64,000 nucleotides of DNA from Streptomyces globisporus. GTDB lineage: Bacteria > Actinomycetota > Actinomycetes > Streptomycetales > Streptomycetaceae. Location: positions 248,001 through 312,000 of the forward strand of contig BMTG01000006.1 in the NCBI GenBank assembly GCA_014649555.1, in the 5' to 3' direction. The first letter of the stretch is position 1; each line of letters begins with the position of its first letter. Below the pieces are notes generated by a model that worked only from the letters and a program-made list of their open reading frames with translations, did no database searches and was not told the origin of the DNA. Made by a program: the position numbers and the translations under genes. This document shows positions 50,214 through 58,534 of the stretch, one piece after another.

Positions 50214-51815
50214 ATGGAAGGCAGCCAGCTCGCCGCCGACGACTGGTGGCGCTCGGCCGTCATTTACCAGGTCTACGTCCGCAGCTTCGCCGACGGCGAC
50301 GGCGACGGCACCGGCGATCTGACGGGCGTACGGTCCCGGCTGCCCTACCTGGCCGAACTCGGCGTCGACGCGCTCTGGTTCACCCCCTGGTACCTGTCGC
50401 CGATGGCGGACGGCGGATACGACGTCGCCGACTACCGGGCCATCGACCCCGCCTTCGGCAACCTCGCCGAGGCCGAGAAGCTCATCGCCGAAGCCCGCGA
50501 GGCAGGCATCCGCACCATCGTCGACATCGTCCCCAACCACGTCTCCGACCAGCACGTCTGGTTCAAGGCGGCACTCGCCGCGGGCCCCGGCAGCCCGGAG
50601 CGCGAACTCTTCCACTTCCGCCCCGGCCGCGGCGCACACGGCGAACTGCCCCCCAACGACTGGGAGAGCGAGTTCGGCGGGGTGCCCTGGACCCGCGTCG
50701 AGGACGGCGAGTGGTACCTCCACCTCTTCGCCACCGAACAGCCCGACCTCAACTGGGCGCACCCCGCCGTACGCCAGGAACACGAGGACGTCCTGCGCTT
50801 CTGGTTCGAGAGAGGCGTCGCCGGGGTGCGCATCGACTCCGCCGCCCTCGTCGCCAAGGACCCGGCCCTCCCCGACCTCGAAGGACACCAGGGGCCCCAC
50901 CCGTACGTCGACCGCGACGAACTCCACGACATCTACCGGCGCTGGCGGGCCATCGCCGACGAATTCGGCGGCATCTTCGTCGGCGAGGTCTGGCTGCCCG
51001 ACGCGGAGCGCTTCGCCCGCTACCTACGCCCCGACGAACTGCACACCGCCTTCAACTTCACTTTCCTCAGCTGCCCCTGGGACAGCGCGCTGCTGCGCCG
51101 CGCCATCGACGACACCCTCGCCGAACACGCCCCCGTCGGCGCCCCCGCCACCTGGGTCCTCTGCAACCACGACATCACCCGCACCGTCACCCGCTACGGC
51201 CGCGAGGACACCGGATTCGCCTTCACGGCCAAGGCGTTCGGCGTCCCCAGCGACCTGGAGCTCGGCACCCGCCGCGCTCGCGCCGCCGCCCTCCTCTCGC
51301 TCGCCCTGCCCGGCTCGGTCTACCTCTACCAGGGCGAGGAACTGGGCCTGCCCGAGGCCGACGTACCGCTGGACCGCATCCAGGACCCCATGTACTTCCG
51401 CTCCCAGGAGCGGGCCCCCGGCCGCGACGGCTGCCGCACCCCGCTGCCCTGGGCGACCGGCGAACCCTTCGCCGGCTTCGGCTCCACCGTGGAACCCTGG
51501 CTTCCGCTGCCCGCCGACTGGCCGTCCCGCGCGGCCGACCTCCAGGAGCGGGACCCCGGCTCCATGCTGGCCCTCTACCGCGAGGCCCTGCGGCAACGGC
51601 GCTCCCTGACCGCTCTGCACACCGAGCCGCTGCGCTGGCTGAGCGAGGAGCCCGGCCTCCTCCTGTTCGCCCGGGGCGATCACCTGGTCTGCGCCGTCAA
51701 CTTCGCCGAGCACCCCGCACAGCTCCCCGCCCACACCGAGGTCCTGCTGACCAGCGGCCCCCTGGACGCCGACGGCCGGCTGCCCCGGGACACGGCGCTG
51801 TGGCTGGCCCTCTGA
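50214..51815 (+). CDS. Alpha-glucosidase (GH13)
   Basis: A 533-residue GH13 enzyme with no signal peptide, so it acts in the cytosol on imported sugar. Conserved regions: DIVPNHVS near 104, nucleophile Asp208 in GVRIDS, acid Glu258 in VGEVW, and Asp320 in CNHD. The DGDGDGTGDLTGVRSRL opening is typical of oligo-1,6- and alpha-glucosidases. It is the last gene of the importer operon, 167 bases after permease 2, with GAAAGGAA before the ATG. Likely substrates are short alpha-glucosides; linkage cannot be read. Confidence 0.93.
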   Translation: MEGSQLAADDWWRSAVIYQVYVRSFADGDGDGTGDLTGVRSRLPYLAELGVDALWFTPWYLSPMADGGYDVADYRAIDPAFGNLAEAEKLIAEAREAGIRTIVDIVPNHVSDQHVWFKAALAAGPGSPERELFHFRPGRGAHGELPPNDWESEFGGVPWTRVEDGEWYLHLFATEQPDLNWAHPAVRQEHEDVLRFWFERGVAGVRIDSAALVAKDPALPDLEGHQGPHPYVDRDELHDIYRRWRAIADEFGGIFVGEVWLPDAERFARYLRPDELHTAFNFTFLSCPWDSALLRRAIDDTLAEHAPVGAPATWVLCNHDITRTVTRYGREDTGFAFTAKAFGVPSDLELGTRRARAAALLSLALPGSVYLYQGEELGLPEADVPLDRIQDPMYFRSQERAPGRDGCRTPLPWATGEPFAGFGSTVEPWLPLPADWPSRAADLQERDPGSMLALYREALRQRRSLTALHTEPLRWLSEEPGLLLFARGDHLVCAVNFAEHPAQLPAHTEVLLTSGPLDADGRLPRDTALWLAL

Positions 51816-51988
51816 ACCGGGGCGCCCGATGCGGGGGTGATCGCCCCAGGTGGCCTGAGTATCCGCACTCAGGCCCCCGGCCCCGCCCGCCACGACGATG
51901 AGGACGTGGCGGGCGAAGCCGAAGGGCGGGCCCGGCACCGCACCGCCGTCCACCGGGACGGCCGCGCCCGCCGGACCCAGGGAGAACC

Positions 51989-52654
51989 GTGCTCAGCCGC
52001 ATCGCCGCCGCCGTCGTCCCCTCGCTCGGACGCCTCACCGTCACGTCCGACCACGCCACGGCCCCCGCCGCCGGCAGCATCATCGTCGCCAACCACACCT
52101 CCCTGGCCGACCCGGGCATCGTCCTCGCGGCACTGCAGCGCCTCGGCGTCGAACCCGTCGTCATGGCCACCGCGGGCCTGTGGCGCATCCCGGTCCTCGG
52201 CCGTCTCCTGGAGCAGGGCGGCCACGTACCCGTACACCGCAACACCCACCGGGCGGCGGGCGCCCTCGACGCGGCCGCCGTCGCGCTCAGGGACGGCCGC
52301 CACCTGCTCATCTACGGCGAGGGACGACTGCCCTGCCGCCTGGACGCGGCAGAAGCCCCGCCGGAGAGCTTCCGCAGCGGCCTCGCCCGCCTGGCGCACG
52401 TCTCCGGGGCACCCGTCGTGCCGCTCGGCCAGGCGGGCGCCCGCCGGGTGACCTCGGGCCGGTGCGTCAAGCAGATCTCCGGGCTCCTCACCGCCCCGGC
52501 CCGCCGCCCCCGCCTCCACGTCCACATCGGCTCCCCGCTCCACCTCCCGCCGGAGGTGGAGACGGCGACCGCCACGGCCCGGGCGGCCGTCACCGCCGCC
52601 TGGCGCACCGCAGCGCACCACCTCGGCGAACCCGCGGCGCTCACCGGCCGCTGA
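51989..52654 (+). CDS. 1-acylglycerol-3-phosphate acyltransferase (PlsC-like)
   Basis: A 221-residue acyltransferase. The catalytic NHTSLAD (HX4D) is near residue 36 and the acceptor motif is YGEGRL, a variant of the usual PEGTR. It probably acylates lysophosphatidate or a related acceptor at the membrane. The GTG at 51989 has AGGGAGA upstream. The deviating second motif leaves another acceptor possible. It stands alone, 173 bases after the alpha-glucosidase. Confidence 0.87.
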   Translation: MLSRIAAAVVPSLGRLTVTSDHATAPAAGSIIVANHTSLADPGIVLAALQRLGVEPVVMATAGLWRIPVLGRLLEQGGHVPVHRNTHRAAGALDAAAVALRDGRHLLIYGEGRLPCRLDAAEAPPESFRSGLARLAHVSGAPVVPLGQAGARRVTSGRCVKQISGLLTAPARRPRLHVHIGSPLHLPPEVETATATARAAVTAAWRTAAHHLGEPAALTGR

Positions 52655-52655
52655 A

Positions 52656-52739
52656 CGCACCGCACGACAGGGCCCGATCCGCCGCCCGACAGGCCTCGAC
52701 GCGTCGAACGCCAGGGCTCGACGCACCGCGCGACAGGGC
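52656..52739. repeat. Two 18-bp near-identical repeats between convergent genes
   Basis: CGCACCGCACGACAGGGC at 52656-52673 and CGCACCGCGCGACAGGGC at 52722-52739 differ at one base. A third, weaker copy (CGCCCGACAGGCC) is at about 52683. They fill the gap between the acyltransferase and the convergent DinB gene. Confidence 0.6.
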
Positions 52740-52745
52740 AGCGGG

Positions 52746-53330
52746 CTATCCCGCGTCCCGGGCCGCCTGCTCCAGGCGCTGCCGGTAGCCCTCCCACCAC
52801 GCGCGGTCGCCCGGCGGCATGTTGTCGTTGCCGGACCGCAGCCCGACCGCCCCGTCGACGAGCTCCCGCACGACGTCGGCGTGCCCGGCATGCCGCTGGA
52901 GGTCGGAGATCACATGGACCAGGATCTGGTGCAGCGTCACCCGGTTCCGCTCCTCGGGCCACCACGCCACCCGACCGACCGCGTCGAGCGGCAGCTCGGC
53001 GATCGTCGCGTCCGCGTGCTCCGTCACCCGGCGGTGCAGCGCGAGGATGTCCGCACGGGATTCGTCGGCGGTCGCCCACATGTCCTGGTTCGCCTGGGCG
53101 TCGTCCCCGAAGGCGGACACCACCTCGCCGAACGGCCGCCCGAACGTCTCGCCGAAGTAGCCCAGCTCCACCCCGGCGGCATGCTTGACCAGTCCGAGGA
53201 GATTCGTGCCCGTCGGCGTCAGAGGGCGGCGGACGTCGTATTCCGACAGCCCTTCGAGCTTCCACAACAGGGCATCGCGAGCGGACCGGAGATAGCGCTG
53301 GAGGTCGGCCTTCGGCTGCGAAAAGGTCAT
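52746..53330 (-). CDS. DinB-family protein (mycothiol transferase-like)
   Basis: A 194-residue four-helix-bundle protein. Metal ligands are expected in LLGLVKHAAGVELGYFG and in HQILVHVISDLQRHAGHADVVRE. This spacing of histidines (KHAAG ... HVISDLQRHAGHAD) is that of the DUF664/mycothiol S-transferase group. The C-terminus has a conserved-looking NMPPGDRAWWEGYRQRLE. It stands alone, convergent with the acyltransferase gene. It is the third DinB-type gene in the window. Confidence 0.87.
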   Translation of the reverse strand: MTFSQPKADLQRYLRSARDALLWKLEGLSEYDVRRPLTPTGTNLLGLVKHAAGVELGYFGETFGRPFGEVVSAFGDDAQANQDMWATADESRADILALHRRVTEHADATIAELPLDAVGRVAWWPEERNRVTLHQILVHVISDLQRHAGHADVVRELVDGAVGLRSGNDNMPPGDRAWWEGYRQRLEQAARDAG

Positions 53331-53590
53331 GCGCGCAGTCTGTCACCGGGCACTGACAATCCACCCCGGCCCCCGGCCGGGGGCCGCGGTGCGCACCCCG
53401 CCCGTCCCGGGAGACCTCCCGGGTGGCGGCGGCGCCCGGGGCGGCGTAGGTATGGAGGCGTGCTGCTCCGAGGGCGTACGACACCACGGAGCGTACCGGT
53501 CTGCGAACGGCCGGTGACCAGCAGGCCCACCCGGCCGGACCGCCGTCGGCGTCCGCCGGGTCACCACCGGGGGCGAGGAGACGGATCCCG

Positions 53591-54379
53591 ATGACCGAGG
53601 CAGAGCAGAGCACCCCGGTGCACGGGGTCCCGTGCTGGGTCAGCCTCATGACCCGGGACCTGCGGGCCGCCCAGGACTTCTACGGGACCGTTCTCGGGTG
53701 GACCTTCCGCTCCGGCACCCTCGGCGAGGGCTTCTCCGTCGCCCATGCCGACGCCCTGCCCGTCGCCGGCGTCGGACAGATCGCTCCCGGCCTGCCCACG
53801 GCCGTCTCCTGGACCCCGTACTTCGCCGTGTCGGACGTCGACACCGCCGCGGCCCGCGTCCGGGAAAGGGGCGGCACCATCGCCGTCGGCCCGATCCGGA
53901 TCGGCCCGGGGCGGGGAGCCATGGCCGCCGACCGGGAAGGGGCCGCGTTCGGCTTCTGGGAGGGCCGGACCCCACCCTGGTCGTTCGGCCGCGACAGCGC
54001 GCCGGCCTCCCTCGAACTGCGCACGAGCCACGCCTTCGACTGCGCGATCTTCTACGCCGAGGTCTTCGGCTGGGCCTCCGAGGAGGCCGGGGGCTGCGAC
54101 GTCGGCTACGCCTACCAGCAGGACACGGTCGTCGTACGGCAGGGCGGCCGCACCGTGGCCACCCTGCGCGGCGGCGGGGACGCGTCGTCCCCCGACCCCC
54201 GGCTGCGCCCGCGGTGGCACGTCCGCTTCCAGGTCGAGGACCTGGAAGCGGTCACCGAGGCCGCCCGCGCGGCGGGCGGCACGGCCGGCCCGCCGGTGGA
54301 CTCGCCCGCCGACGGAAGCGAAGCGGTCATCAGGGACCCCTACGGCGCCATCTTCACCGTCTGCGCCCACCCGGCGTAG
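53591..54379 (+). CDS. Double VOC (glyoxalase-fold) domain protein
   Basis: A 262-residue protein with two VOC domains, about 12-125 (PCWVSLMTRDLRAAQDFYGTVLGW) and 137-260 (LELRTSHAFDCAIFYAEVFGW). Two-domain VOC proteins of this length are common in Streptomyces and include hydroxylase-like and antibiotic-binding members. Function is unknown; metal-binding residues are not obviously conserved. GAGGAGACGGATCCCG lies before the ATG. Confidence 0.88.
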   Translation: MTEAEQSTPVHGVPCWVSLMTRDLRAAQDFYGTVLGWTFRSGTLGEGFSVAHADALPVAGVGQIAPGLPTAVSWTPYFAVSDVDTAAARVRERGGTIAVGPIRIGPGRGAMAADREGAAFGFWEGRTPPWSFGRDSAPASLELRTSHAFDCAIFYAEVFGWASEEAGGCDVGYAYQQDTVVVRQGGRTVATLRGGGDASSPDPRLRPRWHVRFQVEDLEAVTEAARAAGGTAGPPVDSPADGSEAVIRDPYGAIFTVCAHPA

Positions 54380-54395
54380 CCGCCCCGCGCCGGCC

Positions 54396-55256
54396 TCAGC
54401 AGGTGCGGAACGCGTATCCGGGCCGCCCGGCCGGGACCACGTCGAGATCCCGGCGCACCACCGAGACCTTCGCTCCCACGGACGAACAGGCCTTGGCGAA
54501 GTCACGGTCCGTGTACTCCACGACGAAGACCTTGTTGCCGTACGCGGAGGCGTAGTCCGCGCATTCGTCGTAGCGGCCGCACTCCTCGGCGACGGCGAAG
54601 TCGAACCCGATCTGCTTCCGCTGCCCCAGCAGGTCCGTAGTGTTCTTCTGGCCGATCGCCAGACCCGCCGTGTGCGCACGGTCGGCCAGGAGCTTCGCGA
54701 ACGCCGCGTTGTGCGCACGGGTCAGCAGACCGTCGGAACGCTCGTAGGAGTCGAGGTTGTCGGGCTCCACCGCCTGGAACCCGGACGTGGCGCAGCCGCT
54801 GATCCAGCCGCCGACGATCTTCGCCAGCCGGGTGCGCTTGCCTGCGGTCGAGGTGTCGAGCAGCGCCTCGCCCCAGGCCTCGTCGTTCACCAGGTCGCCG
54901 TCGGCGTCGCGCAGCAGCAGATCGGGGTTGTTCTTCTCCCACCAGCCCAGGGCGTCGGGCTGGGTCTGGAAGGCGTTGACGTAACAGACGTTGTAGAGGC
55001 CCTTGGCGGGCTTGGCGCCGCGGTCCCGGGAGAGCGCCTTGACCCCGGTGGGCGGGGTGTACGCGCCGCCGATCTGGTAGTCGAAGGCCGCGTTCGCCGT
55101 GGGCGGTACGACCTTGGGCGCGGCCTTCGTCGGGGAGCCTGTGGCGGAGGCGTGGGACAGGAGCAGCCCCGCTCCCGTCGCCAGCGCGGCCCCACCGGCC
55201 AGGGCGGCGAGAGTCCGCTTGCGGCGGAGCAGAGGACGGACGGCGTGCTGGGGCAT
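54396..55256 (-). CDS. Secreted GH114-type endo-alpha-1,4-polygalactosaminidase
   Basis: A 286-residue exported protein. An N-terminal signal with a basic start (LLRRKRTLAALAGGAALATGAG) is followed by a GH114 TIM-barrel domain. Family marks are FDYQIGGAYTPPTG, VCYVNAFQTQPD, VEPDNLDSYERSDG and AEECGRYDECADY. Such enzymes split galactosaminogalactan-type polymers found in fungal biofilms and some bacterial exopolysaccharides. The start is ATG 55256, with ACGGGAG upstream. It is next to a two-component system on the same strand, 52 bases upstream, which may control it. Confidence 0.88.
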   Translation of the reverse strand: MPQHAVRPLLRRKRTLAALAGGAALATGAGLLLSHASATGSPTKAAPKVVPPTANAAFDYQIGGAYTPPTGVKALSRDRGAKPAKGLYNVCYVNAFQTQPDALGWWEKNNPDLLLRDADGDLVNDEAWGEALLDTSTAGKRTRLAKIVGGWISGCATSGFQAVEPDNLDSYERSDGLLTRAHNAAFAKLLADRAHTAGLAIGQKNTTDLLGQRKQIGFDFAVAEECGRYDECADYASAYGNKVFVVEYTDRDFAKACSSVGAKVSVVRRDLDVVPAGRPGYAFRTC

Positions 55257-55308
55257 ACGGACTCCCGTGCGTGGGCTTCGAACCTTCCCCCGCATCATGG
55301 ACGGCCGA

Positions 55309-56646
55309 TCATGAGCGAACCGTGAGGGCCGGACCCCCGCCGCGTCTGCGGCCCGGCCGCGACCGCTCGGGTGCGAGCCGCAGCACGAACTCCGCGCCGC
55401 CGCCGGGACGGGCCCGGACGGTGAGATTCCCCCGGTGCACCTCCGCGATACGCCGCACCAGCGAGAGGCCGATCCCCGTGCCCCCGCCCGGGGAGCTGAA
55501 CCGCTCCATCAGCTCCGGCAGCCGGTCCGGATCCACTCCGGGGCCCCGGTCGGCGACCCATACCTCCGGCCCGCGCACGGTCACCACCAGTTCCGCCCCG
55601 TCCGGTGCGTCCACGGCCCGTCCGTGCCGCACCGCGTTGTCCAGAAGATTGCGCACCGCGACCCGCACCAGGGCGGCGTCGGCCTCGGTCACCGACTCCT
55701 CCAGCCGCAACCGAGGACGGGGCCCGCTCTCCGGCAGCTCCGCGCACACCTCTTCGACGAGCTGGTCCAGCCGCAACGGCTCCGCCCGTACGGTGTCCAC
55801 GGCGGCCTCCAGCCGGCCCCGGGCCAGCAGGTTCTCCACGACGTCGGCCATCCGGTCCGCCGCCCGTCGGATCCGGGGCAGATGTGCGTCGAGAGCACCG
55901 CCCGGAGCCCCCGCGGCCATCTCCACCGACCCGCGCATCACGGCGACCGGGGTCCGCAGCTCGTGCGCGGCGTCCGCCAGCAGCCGTTCCTGCTGCTCCA
56001 GCGCCTGCCAGGCCGGGCGCATGCTGCGCCCCGAGAGCACGTGCCCCGTCAGCGCGGCCAGTGCCGTCAGCGCACCGGTCCCGACGACGAGGGAGAGGAC
56101 CAGACTGCGGTGCTCGGCCGCGCCGCGCTCCGGATCGCCGACCGCGACGGCCGCGCCCGCCACCTCGTCGGTGGCGTCGTGGTAGAAGGGCACGGCCAGC
56201 AGCCGCACCGGTTCTCCCGAGCGGTCGCGCGCGCCGGCCCGCGCCGGCCCTGCCGCGTCCATCGCCGAACGGGCCACCCCGTCGACCGCCCCGGGAGCCA
56301 CGGCGAACTGCGCGGTGCGGCCCCGGAACACGGTGACCGGATCACCGCCGGGCCGCTTCTCCAGCACCAGGATCTGCGGGGTTCCCGTGGTCGCCTCGTC
56401 GTCCTGGAGGCCGTCCAGCCGGATCCGGTCGTCCTCGTAGTAGACGAGTGAGGCGGCGACGGAGGCCCGGCGGCGCATCTCGTCGTACTCGGCGTCCTCC
56501 CTCGCCCGGTCGTCGGTACGGATCACCACCCAGGACAGGCACGCCAGCCCGACGACGGTGATCAGCGTGTACGCCGCGGTCAGCCGCAGTTGCAGCCGGC
56601 GCAACCGCCTTCTGGCCGGGGAGCGCCGCCGCGGGGATCTCGCCAT
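55309..56646 (-). CDS. Sensor histidine kinase
   Basis: A 445-residue membrane kinase. Two membrane helices (about 22-42 and 182-202) flank an extracytoplasmic sensor domain. The phosphorylated His228 is in DAAHELRTPVAVM and the ATPase part shows NLLDNAVRHG, ADRGPGVD and GGGTGIGLSLV. The HAMP region seems reduced. The ATG at 56646 overlaps the response-regulator stop by one base (TGATG), so the two are co-translated. The signal is unknown. Confidence 0.95.
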   Translation of the reverse strand: MARSPRRRSPARRRLRRLQLRLTAAYTLITVVGLACLSWVVIRTDDRAREDAEYDEMRRRASVAASLVYYEDDRIRLDGLQDDEATTGTPQILVLEKRPGGDPVTVFRGRTAQFAVAPGAVDGVARSAMDAAGPARAGARDRSGEPVRLLAVPFYHDATDEVAGAAVAVGDPERGAAEHRSLVLSLVVGTGALTALAALTGHVLSGRSMRPAWQALEQQERLLADAAHELRTPVAVMRGSVEMAAGAPGGALDAHLPRIRRAADRMADVVENLLARGRLEAAVDTVRAEPLRLDQLVEEVCAELPESGPRPRLRLEESVTEADAALVRVAVRNLLDNAVRHGRAVDAPDGAELVVTVRGPEVWVADRGPGVDPDRLPELMERFSSPGGGTGIGLSLVRRIAEVHRGNLTVRARPGGGAEFVLRLAPERSRPGRRRGGGPALTVRS

Positions 56647-57320
56647 CAGCAGGGCCCCGGCTCCGCCGACAGCAGGAACCCCCGGCCGCGCACGGTGTGC
56701 ACCAGACCCGGAGAGCCCAGCTTGCGCCGCAGGCCCGCGACGACGGCGTCCACCACATTGGAGACCGGGTCGGCCATCTCGTCCCAGCAGTGCTCCAGCA
56801 GGCCGGTGCGCGTGACGACGGCGTCCCGGTGCACGAGGAGCTGCTGGAGCACGGCGTACTCCTTCGGGCTGAGCGACAGCAGCACGCCGCCGCGCCGCAC
56901 CTCGTGCCGTGACACGTCCATGACCACGTCCGCGCAGGTCAGGAAGGCCGGAAGCCGGTCCGGGGCCCGTCGGCTCAGGCCGCGCACGCGCAGGACGAGC
57001 TCGCGCATCGCGAACGGCTTGGCGAGATAGTCGTCCGCCCCGCTCTCCAGCCCCCGCACCCGCTCGTCCAGCGAATCCAGGGCGGTCAGGCAGAGCACCG
57101 GCACCGACCAGCCGGCCCGGCGCCTGCCCTCCAGCGGGGCGAGGGTGTCGCCGAAGGGCACCATCCGGTCCAGCACCACACAGTCGTACGCGGTGAGGTG
57201 CAGAGCGACGTCCGCCTCCGGCCAGTCGGCGGCGCAGTCCACGGCGAAGCCCCCGTCGCGCAGCCCGGCGGCGATCACCTCCCGCAGATCGTCGTCGTCC
57301 TCCACCAGCAGCACACGCAC
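56646..57320 (-). CDS. OmpR-family response regulator
   Basis: A 224-residue regulator. The receiver domain has the acidic pair at 8-9, phospho-acceptor Asp51 (VVLDRMVP), Thr79 and Lys101 (AKPF). The winged-helix DNA-binding domain follows (LSPKEYAVLQQLLVHRDAVVTR, VVDAVVAGLRRKLG). It is the first gene of the pair with the sensor kinase. Its targets may include the GH114 gene downstream on the same strand. Confidence 0.95.
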   Translation of the reverse strand: MRVLLVEDDDDLREVIAAGLRDGGFAVDCAADWPEADVALHLTAYDCVVLDRMVPFGDTLAPLEGRRRAGWSVPVLCLTALDSLDERVRGLESGADDYLAKPFAMRELVLRVRGLSRRAPDRLPAFLTCADVVMDVSRHEVRRGGVLLSLSPKEYAVLQQLLVHRDAVVTRTGLLEHCWDEMADPVSNVVDAVVAGLRRKLGSPGLVHTVRGRGFLLSAEPGPC

Positions 57321-57428
57321 GGGGAGAACACCTCTGCATCCTGGTCCGGGAAGGCCCCTCGCCCGGAGAGCGGAGGGAAGGGATCCGCCATCCTAGGCCG
57401 TCCCGAGCACCGGTGCCGAGGCGGTCCG

Positions 57429-58499
57429 TCAGTCCGGCGACGCCTCGATGATCTGGAAGATGTTGGGTGCGGGCAGCGGCGCCAGGCTGCGCAGGACGAA
57501 GCCGCCCGCCGTGCACAGGGAGGCGAAATCGTCCGCGGTCCGTTCCCGGCCGCCGACGTTGACCAGCATGTTGAGGTCGCTGAGGTAGACACCTCCCGGC
57601 GGGTCCGCCGGCACGGTGGCGGGCAGCACCGGCTCGACGATCAGCAGGGAGCCGTGGGCGGGGATGACGTCCCGGATCCGCCGCAGGATGGCCGCGCACC
57701 TCTCGTCGTCCCAGTCGTGGATGATGCTCTTCAGCAGGTACAGGTCGCCGCCGGCCGGGGCCGAGGCGAAGAAGTCGCCGGTCTCCAGGGCGACGCGCCC
57801 GGTCAGGCCCTCGTCGGCCAGGCGCCGGGGCGCCTGCGCGAGCCCCTCGGCCGTGTCGAACAGGATGCCCTGGAGCTTCGGATGCTCCCGCAGGATCGAG
57901 GCCAGCAGGGTGCCGTCGCCGCCGCCGATGTCCACCAGGGTGCTGAAGCGTCCGAAGTCGTAGTGGTGCGGCACGGTGCCGGCGGTCAGCCGGGTGCCCT
58001 GGCTCATCGCCTCGTTGAACGCGGCGGACAGCTCGGGGTGCTCCTTCAGATGGCCGAAGAAGTCGGTCCCGAACACCGTGTCGAACGTGGTCCCGCCCGT
58101 GCGGACGCTCTCGTCGAGCAGGTCCCAGCCCCGCAGCATGACCGGATCGGTGAACATCCGGGCCATCGCGGCCATCGAGCCGGCCGTGCCGGTGCGCAGG
58201 AAGTCGCCCGCCGCGGTGGTCCGGAAGAGGCCCGGTTCCGTCTCGGACAGCAGTTGGAGTCCGGCCAGGGCGCGCAGCAGACGCAGCGTCGCCTGCGGAT
58301 GGGTGCCGAGGGACGCGGCGAGCGCGTCGGCGGTCAGTTCGCCGGAACCGATCCGGTCGAAGACGTCGAACCGCACGGCTGTGCCCAGGGCCTGGGTGGC
58401 CATCTGGCCGAGCACGAGCCGGGACAACGCCCCGCGCGCCTGCCAATCGACCGGCGCTTCCTGGCCGTTGCGGGTCTCCTGATCCTGGCCATCCGTCAT
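57429..58499 (-). CDS. SAM-dependent O-methyltransferase (small-molecule type)
   Basis: A 356-residue enzyme of the acetylserotonin O-methyltransferase/hydroxyneurosporene-type group. An N-terminal dimerisation winged helix (about 22-95) precedes the Rossmann domain with SAM motif LVDIGGGDGTLL at 188-199. The catalytic His is in IIHDWDDERC. Such enzymes methylate hydroxyl groups of polyketides and other secondary products. AGGGAGG 8 bases before the ATG fixes the start at 58499. An iron box lies just upstream (58516-58534), so expression may depend on iron. No cluster partner is adjacent. Confidence 0.9.
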   Translation of the reverse strand: MTDGQDQETRNGQEAPVDWQARGALSRLVLGQMATQALGTAVRFDVFDRIGSGELTADALAASLGTHPQATLRLLRALAGLQLLSETEPGLFRTTAAGDFLRTGTAGSMAAMARMFTDPVMLRGWDLLDESVRTGGTTFDTVFGTDFFGHLKEHPELSAAFNEAMSQGTRLTAGTVPHHYDFGRFSTLVDIGGGDGTLLASILREHPKLQGILFDTAEGLAQAPRRLADEGLTGRVALETGDFFASAPAGGDLYLLKSIIHDWDDERCAAILRRIRDVIPAHGSLLIVEPVLPATVPADPPGGVYLSDLNMLVNVGGRERTADDFASLCTAGGFVLRSLAPLPAPNIFQIIEASPD

Positions 58500-58515
58500 G
58501 TTCCGCACCTCCCTG

Positions 58516-58534
58516 TTGGGTTAGGTGAACCTAA
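58516..58534 (-). promoter_or_regulatory. Iron box (DmdR/IdeR type) upstream of the methyltransferase
   Basis: TTGGGTTAGGTGAACCTAA matches the TTAGGTTAGGCTAACCTAA iron-box consensus at 16 of 19 positions. It ends 17 bases before the methyltransferase ATG and overlaps the stop codon of the upstream argP gene. Binding of an Fe(II)-loaded DtxR-family repressor here would block methyltransferase expression in iron-rich cells. Confidence 0.7.

Noticed and set aside
55309-58446. A fused kinase protein of over 1000 residues running through the response-regulator gene
   Set aside because: The frame stays open upstream only by composition. The kinase begins at ATG 56646, which overlaps the response-regulator stop (TGATG).
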